Assembly: GCF_030412965.1 (NCBI RefSeq) | Contig: NZ_JAUHJQ010000005.1 | Location: 1-64,000 of the forward strand | Source of the DNA: Nocardioides oceani | Lineage (GTDB): Bacteria; Actinomycetota; Actinomycetes; Propionibacteriales; Nocardioidaceae | Direction of reading: 5' to 3' | DNA: 64,000 bases | Translations under genes and position numbers: made by a program | Notes under the pieces: generated by a model | The model's database searches: none | Seen by the model: only the letters and a program-made list of their open reading frames with translations | What the model was told of the DNA's origin: nothing | In this document: positions 27,453 to 36,830 of the stretch, piece after piece | Position numbering within the stretch: the stretch's first letter is position 1 | Layout of the letters: each line of letters begins with the position of its first letter

Positions 27453-27832
27453 GCGACGCGCCCCGTCCAGACAGCCCAGGCAGCGAGGTAGTGGCTGGCG
27501 GAGATGAAGCCATGGATCGCCCAGGCGGTCGCGGAGGCGGTGGGATCGTGGAGCGCGGACGCGGCGAAGCAGATCGCCCACCAGGAGTAGATGCCGCCGC
27601 CGATGAACAGCGCCCAGGCGAGGGCGTGGCGGTGACCGGCCAGGAGCGCTGCGGCGAGGACGAGCGCGCCGGTGAGGAACAGCAGCCCCCAGGTGGTCAT
27701 CGGGGCGACCTGACGGGCAGCGGCGAACGACTGGGAGGCGGTGCGGGCGGGGTCGCCGGTGAGGTAGGCGAGGCCCATGACGCTGGCCAGGCCGGGGCAG
27801 AGGGATAGCAGCGGCCGGGGGATGGGGTGCAT
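27449..27832 (-). CDS. Four-helix membrane protein (paralogue B)
   Basis: A 127-residue protein with four helices, including TTWGLLFLTGALVLAAALLAG and ALAWALFIGGGIYSWWAICF. I chose ATG 27832 because GAGGAG lies six bases upstream; ATG 27850, overlapping the tail-protein stop, would add six residues. It is the upstream member of the paralogous pair and lies between minor tail proteins and the lysis genes. Confidence 0.7.
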   Translation of the reverse strand: MHPIPRPLLSLCPGLASVMGLAYLTGDPARTASQSFAAARQVAPMTTWGLLFLTGALVLAAALLAGHRHALAWALFIGGGIYSWWAICFAASALHDPTASATAWAIHGFISASHYLAAWAVWTGRVA

Positions 27833-27846
27833 GGGCGTCTCCTCGC

Positions 27847-29385
27847 TCATGAGCTGCTCGCGGTGGTGCCGTTCGCGGCGACGGCGACGACGCGGAACGC
27901 GGCCGAGTAGTCGTGGCCGCTGATCGGCGTCCAGTACCGCCAGGTGGTGTTCTGGGGCAGCCTCGTGGCGCGCCGCTGCTCGACCAGCACCCCGTCGACC
28001 GGCTCGGTGACGTAGACGTCGTTGTACGACGCCGGCGGGTCGTCCCCTGCCGGGAGCGGGTTGAACAGCGTCACCGTCAGCGACGCGGTCTTCGGGTCCG
28101 CGGCGATGGTGAACGACGGCGTCGGCGGCGGCGTGTACGACACCTCCACGCCGACCGAGACCCACGGCGACCACAGATCGCCGTACTCCACCCGCACCTG
28201 GACGTGCTCGGCGCGGCCGTTGGTTTCGAACACCAGCGGCAGGAACCGGGCCTCGACCGACGCGATCCGTCCGGAGTCGTAGTAGACGACCGACTCGTCG
28301 GGCGCGCCGCCGGTGTCCCCGACGCGGCGGACCTGGAACGCGACCTGGGTCGCGGTCGACCAGGTGACCCGCTCGTTCTGCTCGAGCTGCTGCCCGGCGA
28401 TGGGGTAGAGGATCGAGGGGCCGGCGGGGGAGTCGCCGGCGGTGAAGAACCCGCTGGTCGACCAGGGCCCGGCGAGGCCCTGGGCGTCGTAGGTGCGGAC
28501 TTGCCGCTCGTAGCCGCCGGCCTCGAAGGTGCCGGCGGGGAAGTCGTAGAACTCGTTGGGGACCGGCGCGTGGACGGTGGTCCAGTTCGCGTCGCCGACG
28601 GGCCGCCAGCGGATGTCGAACGCGGACTGGGAGTCGCCGGCGTTGGGGTCGGAGAAGACGTGGCGGGCGCGGTTGGGGCGGCCGCGGTCGATGGCGCCGC
28701 CGTTGACGAGGGTTGCGAGCGCGGGGGCGTTGGGGGGCCGGTTCTTGTCGGTCAGGAGGAAGGTGAACTGGCCGTGGACCATGGGGCCGCCGGTGAAGCC
28801 GCCGACCATCCGGAGGGTCCCGGTGGCGGTCGTGCCGCCTGCGTGGGGTGCTGACCAGACGCCGACCTCAGGGGCGTAGGTGGAGTCCATGACGGCCCGT
28901 TCGGTCCACCCGGGCGGGGGGAGCTCGGTGTAGGACCAGCCCCCGCCGGTCCCGGGCCAGCAGGCGTCGACGTGCACGACGACGCCGGGCTCGGGGGCGC
29001 TCAACGTGGGGATCACCCACTCCGAACCGGAGCGGGTGTCGGTGCGGCGGGCGGTCGGGTGAAGCACTGCGTCGCGCCAGAGGGTCACCGTCGCGCCGTG
29101 CCACTCCGACTCGACCGACTCCAGCGACATCTGCCATGCCTCGTCACCGGGCGACGTCGCGACCCACACGCGGGACAGCGGACCGGTGTCGTTGGAGTGG
29201 ATCTGGGTCCATGACCACCCGGGACGTGTGGTCTCGAGGAGCGGTGGGGTGCCGTTGCCGTAGGTCATGGCCGACAGCACGACGAGGTCGCCGTCCTGGG
29301 TGGCTGGGATTGTGGTCGCGATCCCCTGGGCCACGCCCGACCCGTCGCCGGCGTAGTAGCCGGCACCGGTGAGGAACACCACCAT
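27847..29385 (-). CDS. Minor tail protein with Fn3-like domains
   Basis: A 512-residue beta-rich protein. The first 210 residues resemble a jelly-roll phage tail domain (GYYAGDGSGVAQ..., GDEAWQMSLESVES). The remainder shows fibronectin-III-like repeats (RPPNAPALATLVNGG, FDIRWRPVGDANW, QVRTYDAQGLAGPWS and a final PPPTPSFTI block). Such domains are common in tail-tip proteins and may bind the cell surface. Its start overlaps the previous stop (TGATG). Confidence 0.78.
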   Translation of the reverse strand: MVVFLTGAGYYAGDGSGVAQGIATTIPATQDGDLVVLSAMTYGNGTPPLLETTRPGWSWTQIHSNDTGPLSRVWVATSPGDEAWQMSLESVESEWHGATVTLWRDAVLHPTARRTDTRSGSEWVIPTLSAPEPGVVVHVDACWPGTGGGWSYTELPPPGWTERAVMDSTYAPEVGVWSAPHAGGTTATGTLRMVGGFTGGPMVHGQFTFLLTDKNRPPNAPALATLVNGGAIDRGRPNRARHVFSDPNAGDSQSAFDIRWRPVGDANWTTVHAPVPNEFYDFPAGTFEAGGYERQVRTYDAQGLAGPWSTSGFFTAGDSPAGPSILYPIAGQQLEQNERVTWSTATQVAFQVRRVGDTGGAPDESVVYYDSGRIASVEARFLPLVFETNGRAEHVQVRVEYGDLWSPWVSVGVEVSYTPPPTPSFTIAADPKTASLTVTLFNPLPAGDDPPASYNDVYVTEPVDGVLVEQRRATRLPQNTTWRYWTPISGHDYSAAFRVVAVAANGTTASSS

Positions 29386-29702
29386 CAGCCGGCCGCCTTG
29401 TCCTCGAGCAGCAGCCCGAGCTGCACCAGGGACGTGACCTCACCTCGGCGGGTCCACCCGCCGTCGTCGGTCACCAGGTGCGCCGTCGGGCCGACCGTGG
29501 ACACCGCGAGGCACACGTCGCCGCCGTCGGTGAACACCACCAGCTGGTCGGTCTCGGCGACCACCTCGAGCCCGTCGACCGGCGCGGGCGTGAGGACCTG
29601 CGCGAGGTAGGCCCGGGCGACGTCCACTCGCGCCGCGCGCGCCGCCTCGGCCGCGGCGAGTGCGGCTGCACGGAGCCCGACGGGGCTGGTCGACTCGGTC
29701 AT
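29385..29702 (-). CDS. Hypothetical tail-module protein
   Basis: A 105-residue protein. The first 40 residues form an alanine-rich helix (LRAAALAAAEAARAARVDVARAY); the rest is a beta domain (LEVVAETDQLVVFTDGGDV...). It overlaps both neighbours by ATGA/TGATG, so it belongs to the tail-tip operon. No family recognised. Confidence 0.7.
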   Translation of the reverse strand: MTESTSPVGLRAAALAAAEAARAARVDVARAYLAQVLTPAPVDGLEVVAETDQLVVFTDGGDVCLAVSTVGPTAHLVTDDGGWTRRGEVTSLVQLGLLLEDKAAG

Positions 29703-31468
29703 GTCTCGACTCCTTGCACCAGCGGCGGCAACGGGTTCCGGACAGTCACGGTGACGCGCTGACCCACGGCGTAGGACGAGGCGTCGAGCGCGTTCGCGAA
29801 CGACGGCTGGGTGGCTCCGTCGACCACGACGCGCAACGGGTCGGCTGACGTGACGGTCGCCTTGACCTGCGTCTCGATCGCCTCGAGGCGGGCACGCGGC
29901 GCGCCGCCGAGCTGCAGCCGCCCGGGTGACCCGTCGGAGTTCAGCGTCCAGGACGCGGCGATGACCTTCTCGGTGGTGCCGGCGTCGGTGTACTGGAACA
30001 CGTCGTCGGTGTCCATGACCGGCAACGGCTCGACGGTCAGGTCGATGGTGCGGGTCGCGGTCTTCGCCTCGTCGACGATGCGGTTGCCCTGCGCGACCAG
30101 GGACGGCTGGTCGGCGGCGTCGAGGCGGATCGTCTTGTGCACCATGCGGCCGATCGCCTCGATCGACGCGATGCCCTCCGCCTGGTTCCGTGGCGGCGTG
30201 TAGATCCCGTCGCCCTCGACGGGGGTGGTGTCCATGTTCGACCGCACGAACCGCCAGGAGTTCGCGATGTCGCCGGCCTCGATGGTCAGCGTGCGGTCCT
30301 CGCCGACCAGGTTGGTGCTCTCGTCGGCGGTGTCGAGGTGCCACTCCACCGGCCGGTCGACGAGCTCGCGGTGAGGGGCGGTGCGGACGTTGCCGTTCTC
30401 GTCCATCCACGGCGCGGAGTAGCCGATCTCGGCGAACAGGTCGTGGAGCATCCGCAGCCACGTCGGGTTCGGGTCGATCAGCGCCCACACCTTCGTGGAG
30501 GGCAGCAGCACGTTCTGCAGGGTGCCGTCGACGAGGAGTTGGGTGCCGATGCCGGCGGCGTCGAGGATCGCGCGCGCGGCGTCGAAGTAGGTCGTGGACA
30601 GCGGGGTGATGGTGAACGAGTCGATCCACGTCTTCTGGCCGGCGGTGGTGTCGCGGGCGACGACGCCGACGAAGATCGAGGGGACCGTGGCTGTCCAGAG
30701 CCACTCGATGGTGGCCCACTGGTCGCGGGCGACGTTCTGCCAGGGGCTGGACGCGGCGAACACGGCCTCGAGGCGGAGCTGGTCGGGGCCGGTGGCGGGG
30801 TTCCAGACGCGGGCGCGGAGGCGGTACGTCTTCCCGACGATGAACCCGGCGAGCTGGATGTTGACCCACGACTGGCCGGTGCCGGGCGCGTCGGGCCAGG
30901 TGACCTCGAGGGACGCGACCCCGGTGTCGGAGCGGGCCGTGGTACGGCCCCAGGCGGCGGGGACGAACACGCCGAATGCGGGGTTGGAGTCCCAGCCGGT
31001 GGTGTCGGTCTCAAACCCGCCGTTGGGGACCATGTCGCTGCCGGGGTTGGGGTCGACGACGTAGGTGTCGCCGGGGCCGGTCTGCAGCAGCGAGAGCAGG
31101 TCGTAGCCGGTGACGTCGTAGGTGATGGGGTCTTCGCCGCGGCGGGTGTCGGGGGTGGTGAGGACGAACACGCCGATGTTGAACCGGGCGCGGGTGATGC
31201 CGTCGTCGAAGACCATCCAGGGCTGGACCCGGTCGCGGCCCCAGGCGAGCTCGCGCTGGATGGAGAGCCGGATCGACTGGTGCACGGCGTCGCGGTTGTC
31301 GTGGTCGACCGACCAGCCGACCAGGTCGTCGGAGACGTCGGCGACGAACTGGTTCTGCCCGTTGAGGAGGTCGAGGCCGCTGGTGATGGTGATCTCGTCG
31401 GCGGTGAGGAGGCGGCGTACGGCGTCGACGGTGAGGTGGTCGCGGGGCGGGCTGACGAGGGACTTCAT
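29699..31468 (-). CDS. Minor tail (hub-like) protein with inserted carbohydrate-binding module
   Basis: A 589-residue protein. Residues 1-135 and 295-589 fit an actinophage tail-hub/minor tail protein (DDLVGWSVDHDN, TYDVTGYDLLSLLQ, LRMLHDLFAEIGYSAPWMDENGN). Residues about 142-290 look like a CBM_4_9-type jelly roll (NGGFETDTTGWD, SLEVTW, GKTYRLRARVW, TIEWLWTAT), inserted in the hub. It could bind cell-wall glycan during adsorption. It follows the tape measure and a small tail gene, the usual order. Confidence 0.8.
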   Translation of the reverse strand: MKSLVSPPRDHLTVDAVRRLLTADEITITSGLDLLNGQNQFVADVSDDLVGWSVDHDNRDAVHQSIRLSIQRELAWGRDRVQPWMVFDDGITRARFNIGVFVLTTPDTRRGEDPITYDVTGYDLLSLLQTGPGDTYVVDPNPGSDMVPNGGFETDTTGWDSNPAFGVFVPAAWGRTTARSDTGVASLEVTWPDAPGTGQSWVNIQLAGFIVGKTYRLRARVWNPATGPDQLRLEAVFAASSPWQNVARDQWATIEWLWTATVPSIFVGVVARDTTAGQKTWIDSFTITPLSTTYFDAARAILDAAGIGTQLLVDGTLQNVLLPSTKVWALIDPNPTWLRMLHDLFAEIGYSAPWMDENGNVRTAPHRELVDRPVEWHLDTADESTNLVGEDRTLTIEAGDIANSWRFVRSNMDTTPVEGDGIYTPPRNQAEGIASIEAIGRMVHKTIRLDAADQPSLVAQGNRIVDEAKTATRTIDLTVEPLPVMDTDDVFQYTDAGTTEKVIAASWTLNSDGSPGRLQLGGAPRARLEAIETQVKATVTSADPLRVVVDGATQPSFANALDASSYAVGQRVTVTVRNPLPPLVQGVET

Positions 31469-31890
31469 CAGACGGCCTCGGTGTGGGTGATCTCGTCGAG
31501 GGTGAGCTTCACGTCGGAGCGGTCGCGGCGGCCGGTGCGGAACTCCAGGGGGAGTTCGAGGTAGGTGACGTAGGCCTTGGACCCGACGTGGTCGCGGATG
31601 CAGAGCAGCTGCTCGACGTGGTCGCGCAGCCACTGCGCCTGCTCGGTGGTGACGGAGACGAGGTCGAGGGTGAACGTGTCGTAGGTGCGGGTGCCGCGGC
31701 GGATGATGCGGCGGCGGTTCATGAGCTGGCGGATCTCGGCGCGGCCGGCGGTGCGGCGGGGGATGGCGTCGCCGACGAACCGGAACGCGCAGGCGTCGGC
31801 GGGGTCGGCGGCGGAGTTCAGCCACACCGCGCACAGCTCGAGGCCGGCGCCATCGGCGGGGACCGGTGCGAGGTCGACGATGATCGGCAT
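31468..31890 (-). CDS. Minor tail protein (distal-tail-like, tentative)
   Basis: A 140-residue protein between tape measure and hub genes, overlapping both (TGATG). It contains RRRIIRRGTRTYDTFTLDLVSVT and ends with acidic DVKLTLDEI. Siphophages usually encode the distal tail protein here, though this one is short. Assignment rests on position. Confidence 0.6.
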   Translation of the reverse strand: MPIIVDLAPVPADGAGLELCAVWLNSAADPADACAFRFVGDAIPRRTAGRAEIRQLMNRRRIIRRGTRTYDTFTLDLVSVTTEQAQWLRDHVEQLLCIRDHVGSKAYVTYLELPLEFRTGRRDRSDVKLTLDEITHTEAV

Positions 31891-34800
31891 CAGGGAGTCG
31901 CCTTCCTGGCTGCCTCGGACTGCTGACGGGCGATGGACTGCACGGCGGCTGTGAGCTGTTCGATCGCCGGTCGGACCTGAGCGACGCCCTGCGCGGCACC
32001 GCGGGAGGCTCCGTTCCGGACATCGGCGCCGAGGTTGTCGACCGCGGCGCGGAGCTGATCGATCGCGGCCGTCGACGCGGCGATCGCGGCGGTGGTCTGC
32101 GCGACCTGCTCGACCAGGACAGCGTGCTGCTCGCCGTACACCGCCTGGGTGGCGAGCGCAGCAACCTCCGCGGCCGCGGTGTCTCGGGCGGTGAACAGGC
32201 GCTCGTACTCGTCGATCTGCTCTGGGGAGAGCTCCGAGAGCCCTTGGGCGGTCTCGAGGTCCCCGGACGCGGCGAGCTGTTGGTAGAGCCCGCCGAGCGC
32301 GCCTGTGGTGTCCAAGCCCTTTTCGGCGAGCAGTTCCAGCGCAGCGGCCATCTCCTGGGCGCGCTTCGTGTCCTCGATGAGGATCTCGCGTAGCGCGTCG
32401 AGGTTGGAGACCGCCTCTTGAGCCGGCTTCGCGACGTCCCCTGAGGCGTCGTCGACGTCCCCGCCGAGCTCCTCGATCTCGTCCTGGTTGCGCTTGATGA
32501 TCGCGAGCAGCCGCGACGCCTCGGCGGCGGCGGCGACCGACCCGTCGTCGCGGGACCGGATCACCGCGAGGTCAGCCTCCGCCGCGGCGATCTGGCCGCG
32601 ACGAGCGCCGATCGCGGCGGACGCCTCCGGGGTCAGCCCGTCGGTGGTCTCGTCCGCGTCGCGGCCCTGGTTGAACCCGTCGCGGAGGAAGTTCCGGGCG
32701 ACCGACTCGGAGTAGGCGTCCATGGTGGACTGCAGCTGCTCGAGGGCTTGCTTCTGCTCGTCGAGGGTGTCGTTGAGGTCGTCGCGGCGCTCCCGCTCCA
32801 GCTCGAGTGCCGTCGCGGACTCGAGAAGGTCAGCGGTCTGCGCGCGCAGCTGGTCGGTCCACTCGCCGCCGGCCTCGCGGAGCTGGCTGCGGAAGTCGGC
32901 GATCTCGTCGGCGATCTGCTCGACGGACATGTCCGCGTCGACCTCGAACCCGGCGTACGCCGCCCGGATGTTCCGGCGCTGCTCGACGCGGGCCTCACGG
33001 GCCTCAGCGGCAGGGGCGTTGCGGGCGTCGCGGAGCTCGCGGCGGGCCTGGATGAGCTCGGCCTGCGCGATGCGCCGCTCGAGGCCGCTGATCTTGTTCT
33101 TGCCGTCGGCGTTCAGCGACTTGGTCAGGTCCGCGATGGACTGCTGCAGGCGGAGGATCTCGATGCGGTTGTCGATCGGGCGGCCCCCGCCGCGGCCGCC
33201 GCGGCCTCCCGTGCCGCCGCCTGCGGCGAGCCAGTCGGCTTCCCAGTCGGCGGAGTACCCGACGGTGCCGCCCGAGGCGTACCCGACGACGGCGAGCTTG
33301 GCGCCCCGGTTCGCTGCCTTCAATGCGGGGCGGTTCTTGTCCGCCTGGCCGTGCCGGTTGGAGATGACCTCCTCGCCGGGAGCGACGAAGACGTGGACCT
33401 TGTCGCCGTATGGTGCGCGTGCACCGGGCACGGTCATGCCGTCTGCGCCGGCGCCGCCGGAGACGTACTCCAGGCCGGCTCCGCCGCCGTCGCCGGTGCG
33501 CGAGACGTGGACCGTGACGGGGATGTAGCGGTCGATCGAGCCGAGCTGGGTCTTGACCGTGGCGATCGCTGCGAGCGCGGGACCGTTCTCGACGTCGACC
33601 TCCGCGACGGCGCGCTGCTTCCCGAAGCCGGACAGCCAGTCGCCGGCGACGTCGATGCCGCGCTGCGCGGGCTTGTTGTCGACGTCGAGGCGGGGATCGC
33701 GGGGCTTGGTGAGGCCGTACCGGTCGAGTGCGCCGATGACCTTGCTGATCGCGGCCTCGGCCTTCGGGCCGGCGCCGTTCGCGAGTCGCTCGAGGCTCGC
33801 GCGGGCGCCCGCGAGGAAGTCAGCGCGGAGGCCCTTGTCCTTGATCTGAGAGGCGACCTGGCTGATGCCACGGGCGACGTTGTCGAGGCGGTCGGCGTCC
33901 TCGCGGGTGAATCCGTTCTTCAGGCCGGCGGCGAGGTCGTCGATGCTCTGGCGGTAGCCGCGGAGCGCGGCGCGCTTGTCGAGCCACCCGTTGAGCTCGG
34001 CGAGCCCTGCGGCGAAGTTCCGGGCCTCGTAGGCGGCCATCCGTTCGGCCGCGCCGAGCTCCCGTACGTCGTCGGCGGCGTTGGCTGAGGCTGCGGCGGC
34101 GTTGTCGACTGCGAGGGCGTAGGCATCGAACGACTCGGCGACGTCGCTGGCGTCGGCACCCTTCGCCTGGGCGAGCTCCGACACCGAAGAGAAGATCTCG
34201 GCAGCGGCCGCTGAGTCGCCCGTCTCGACGAGCCGGGCGAGACGCTGGTCGAGCTCCTCGATGTTGTCGGCGTACTTGTCCATCGTCGAGTCGCCGAAGA
34301 TGCCGAACGCCGTGACGACTTCACCGAGGTCGATGGCGTTGGTCTTGGACCCGAGGTACTCGATGTTGTCGGCGATCTCCTCGATCTCCGAAGTGACCTC
34401 GCCGCGCTGCAGGGCCTCCATCGCGCGGTCGAGGTTGGCGGGGTCGATGCGCCCGATCTCGTCGGCGAGCATGCCGACGGCCATGCCTACGGCGGCGACG
34501 CCGGTGGCGTAGCCGCCGAACTTCGAGAATCTGCTGCCCGTGCTCTGCACGGACACGCCTGTGCGGTCGATCGACACGCCGAGCCGGGTGAGGGTCGACG
34601 TGACCAGGTCGCTGGCGCGGTTGAACGCGACCATGGCGGCGATACCGGTGAACAGCGGCCCGCCGATGTCAGACGACGCGATCGCGGCGAGCCCCTCGAG
34701 GAGCGCGGTGAGGACCGGCAGCACGGTCTGCCCCAACGGAGCCGCGGCCTGGACGATGCCGCTCGCCGCCTGGGCGAGAGCCGCGAGGGCGTCGACGGCC

Positions 34801-35654
34801 ATGGGGCCGGACTCGCGGATGTAGGCCACGAAGTCCTGGAACGAGTCGTTCTGCTCGAGCCCGCGGGACCACTCGGCGAACGCCTGGGAGGACTCCTCCA
34901 GGCCGCCGGTGAAGTCGCGGGTGGCGGGCGCCAGCCCGACGATGATGTTCGCGAACCCCTGCGCGAAGTTCCCGACCGACCGGGCAAGCTCGTCAAGGGT
35001 GCGAGCGGCGTCGGTGTCGAGGTAGTCGAAGAACCCGCGGAACTCGCTGCCGGCCAGCGACGACCCGGCATCCGCGGCCAGGTCGCCGAGGGTGCCGGAC
35101 AGCTCCGCGACAAGCGAGTTGACCCGCGGGAGGGCAGTGAGGGCCTGCTCGATGCCCTCCTCCGCGCCGGGCAGGAACCCGGCGCGCGCGGTGTCCTGCA
35201 GCTGCCGCAGCTGCGGCTCCAGGCTGGAGAGGTACTCGGCGAACTGAGCCCCGTCAGGGCCCAGCTTCTCCATCTCGAGGCGGACCTTCTCGAGGTTCTC
35301 GGCGGTGGGGGCGAGCTGGTACTCCGCGAGGGTGTTGAGCGCGTCGCCCATGCCGACGAGCGCGAGCGCGGCTGTGCCGGCGGCGGCGACCGTGACGCCC
35401 AGCCCGACGGTGACGGCCGACAGCGCCGGGACGACGGCTGCGGTGAGGGGTACGGCGGCCGGGCCGAGGGTGAAGAAGGCGTCGCGGGCGAGCCGGACCC
35501 GGTCGGAGAGCCGGTCGATCTCCAGCCCGGATCGGCGGGTGGAGCGTTCGGCGTCGTCCATGGCGCGGCCCAGCTCGTCGCCGAACTCCTTGGAGTTGCG
35601 GATCGCCTGGGCGGTGTCGAGCCGGAGGCGTACGGTCACGGACCGGTCGGCCAT
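31890..35654 (-). CDS. Tape measure protein
   Basis: A 1254-residue, mostly helical protein that sets tail length and passes into the cell at DNA delivery. Residues about 60-110 are hydrophobic (FTLGPAAVPLTAAVVPALSAVTVGLGV...). Long Ala/Glu/Arg coiled coils follow. A glycine-rich linker (GTGGRGGRGGG, near residue 820) divides two helical parts. By the usual scale of about 0.15 nm per residue the tail would be near 190 nm, an estimate. It follows the G/GT chaperone genes, which confirms the assignment. Confidence 0.95.
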   Translation of the reverse strand: MADRSVTVRLRLDTAQAIRNSKEFGDELGRAMDDAERSTRRSGLEIDRLSDRVRLARDAFFTLGPAAVPLTAAVVPALSAVTVGLGVTVAAAGTAALALVGMGDALNTLAEYQLAPTAENLEKVRLEMEKLGPDGAQFAEYLSSLEPQLRQLQDTARAGFLPGAEEGIEQALTALPRVNSLVAELSGTLGDLAADAGSSLAGSEFRGFFDYLDTDAARTLDELARSVGNFAQGFANIIVGLAPATRDFTGGLEESSQAFAEWSRGLEQNDSFQDFVAYIRESGPMAVDALAALAQAASGIVQAAAPLGQTVLPVLTALLEGLAAIASSDIGGPLFTGIAAMVAFNRASDLVTSTLTRLGVSIDRTGVSVQSTGSRFSKFGGYATGVAAVGMAVGMLADEIGRIDPANLDRAMEALQRGEVTSEIEEIADNIEYLGSKTNAIDLGEVVTAFGIFGDSTMDKYADNIEELDQRLARLVETGDSAAAAEIFSSVSELAQAKGADASDVAESFDAYALAVDNAAAASANAADDVRELGAAERMAAYEARNFAAGLAELNGWLDKRAALRGYRQSIDDLAAGLKNGFTREDADRLDNVARGISQVASQIKDKGLRADFLAGARASLERLANGAGPKAEAAISKVIGALDRYGLTKPRDPRLDVDNKPAQRGIDVAGDWLSGFGKQRAVAEVDVENGPALAAIATVKTQLGSIDRYIPVTVHVSRTGDGGGAGLEYVSGGAGADGMTVPGARAPYGDKVHVFVAPGEEVISNRHGQADKNRPALKAANRGAKLAVVGYASGGTVGYSADWEADWLAAGGGTGGRGGRGGGRPIDNRIEILRLQQSIADLTKSLNADGKNKISGLERRIAQAELIQARRELRDARNAPAAEAREARVEQRRNIRAAYAGFEVDADMSVEQIADEIADFRSQLREAGGEWTDQLRAQTADLLESATALELERERRDDLNDTLDEQKQALEQLQSTMDAYSESVARNFLRDGFNQGRDADETTDGLTPEASAAIGARRGQIAAAEADLAVIRSRDDGSVAAAAEASRLLAIIKRNQDEIEELGGDVDDASGDVAKPAQEAVSNLDALREILIEDTKRAQEMAAALELLAEKGLDTTGALGGLYQQLAASGDLETAQGLSELSPEQIDEYERLFTARDTAAAEVAALATQAVYGEQHAVLVEQVAQTTAAIAASTAAIDQLRAAVDNLGADVRNGASRGAAQGVAQVRPAIEQLTAAVQSIARQQSEAARKATP

Positions 35655-35678
35655 GTGCGCCTCCTAGGGGTGACGGGG

Positions 35679-36119
35679 TCAGTCGCTGGTGGTGGTGACG
35701 CCCAGCACGAACGGCGGCACGGGGTTCGCGTCGAGGTCCCGGGTGTGGTGGGCGATGACCCACCGGGTCTTCTCGTCGCTGTCGCTGCGGGCGGTGCAGG
35801 CGTGGCAGACGTAGGACTCGGCGTCGTAGTAGCCGTCCATGTCGGAGTGCCAGGCCAGCGCGATCGGCTGGCGGCAGCCGGGGCACAGCTGCCCCTCGTA
35901 GGCGGCGAGGGCCATGAACAGCGCGCGGTCCTCGGGGGTGAAAGGCGGCGCGGGGATGGTGCGCGTGACCCGGTCCGGGTGGTCGGGGTCCTCGTAGAGG
36001 TAGGTGGTGGCCGGGAGCCGCAGCCCGACGTAGATGGTCGGGGCGACGCTGAGCGTGCGGGCCGCCGCGATCTGGGACCGGGCTACTGCTCCTGCGGGCG
36101 AAGAGAGAGCCTCGACGAT
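35679..36119 (-). CDS. Tail assembly chaperone GT: -1 frame extension (T)
   Basis: This is the second part of a frameshift fusion. The frame has no start codon between its upstream stop and the first conserved stretch, yet reads as protein throughout (RTLSVAPTIYVGLRLPATTYLY...FTPEDRALFMALAAYEG). It is reached from gene G by a -1 shift at 36119-36125, giving a predicted 351-residue product (205 from G, 146 from here). The end carries two zinc-binding pairs, CPGC and CHAC. Starting at the internal ATG 35915 would lose half the domain. The next gene is the tape measure, which GT proteins help assemble. Confidence 0.85.
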   Translation of the reverse strand: MVEALSSPAGAVARSQIAAARTLSVAPTIYVGLRLPATTYLYEDPDHPDRVTRTIPAPPFTPEDRALFMALAAYEGQLCPGCRQPIALAWHSDMDGYYDAESYVCHACTARSDSDEKTRWVIAHHTRDLDANPVPPFVLGVTTTSD

Positions 36120-36733
36120 TTTGGGACGTCAACGCCGCCCTGGACACAGACCTCGGAGGCGGTGCGGACGAGCTTGATCATCGCGAGGGACCCGAGCGTG
36201 CGGCGGAGCGCCTGGACCTCGTCGACGGTCGCGGTCGGCTCGGTCATGGTCGCGGCGATGAGACGGGTGTTGTAGTCCGTCATGTCCGCGGTGGGGTCGG
36301 CCGGGCGGTGCTCCTTGTTGAAGACCGCGAGGTCCTCGGAGGACAGGCCGCGGAACAGCGGCCGCCACATCGAGTCCTCCATCTCGGCGCGGATGCTCGC
36401 GAGGTTGTCGTCGAGCTCGCGGGCCCGGGCCGCGGCGGTGACCTCTCCGGCGGCGGCTTCGTCGTCAACGATGACCTCGCCGTCGGCGGTGACGAGGGTG
36501 GCGAGCTCGGCCGCGAGGACGTCGTACTGCGCCTGGAGGTCTGCGCGGAGGCAGATCTCGGCGCGCTTCTCGGGCAGGCGGGCGGAGTTCAGGACTTCGT
36601 CGATGGTGAGCTGGCGGGCGGAGACGGCGGCGGTGTGCTGGGCGCCGTCGTACGCCGCGGCGGGTGGCGCCTGCTCCGGTGTGGTGTCGTTGAGCGACAC
36701 GTTGTCGTTCGTGCTGGGGACTGTTCCGCCCAT
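36083..36733 (-). CDS. Tail assembly chaperone G
   Basis: A 216-residue acidic helical protein, located between the major tail and tape measure genes, the fixed place of the lambda-G-like chaperone. ATG 36733 has AGGAG upstream. The C-terminal half (ELDDNLASIRAEMEDSMWRPLFRGL...) is the conserved helical part. It should coat the tape measure during tail assembly, with a minority of ribosomes shifting to make GT. Confidence 0.88.
   Translation of the reverse strand: MGGTVPSTNDNVSLNDTTPEQAPPAAAYDGAQHTAAVSARQLTIDEVLNSARLPEKRAEICLRADLQAQYDVLAAELATLVTADGEVIVDDEAAAGEVTAAARARELDDNLASIRAEMEDSMWRPLFRGLSSEDLAVFNKEHRPADPTADMTDYNTRLIAATMTEPTATVDEVQALRRTLGSLAMIKLVRTASEVCVQGGVDVPKSSRLSLRPQEQ
36119..36125 (-). 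promoter_or_regulatory. Programmed -1 ribosomal frameshift site
   Basis: On the coding strand the heptamer C-CCA-AAA is in the G reading frame (GTC CCA AAA TCG) and fits the X-XXY-YYZ slippery rule. Slipping back one base continues as ATC GTC GAG into the T frame. The unshifted frame ends at TAG 11 codons after the final codon of the heptamer. Confidence 0.85.
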
Positions 36734-36830
36734 GGGAAGTGCTCCTGTCGAGGTTGGTGTCGAGGTGGGTGGTGCCGGAGGGTGGCGGGCGACCTCGACG
36801 TACGCCCGCCACCCCGTCCAGGGGTGCCGG

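Noticed and set aside
35679..35915. Independent 78-residue gene before the tape measure
   Set aside because: The protein-like frame continues far upstream of this ATG without a start codon, which fits a frameshift extension better.
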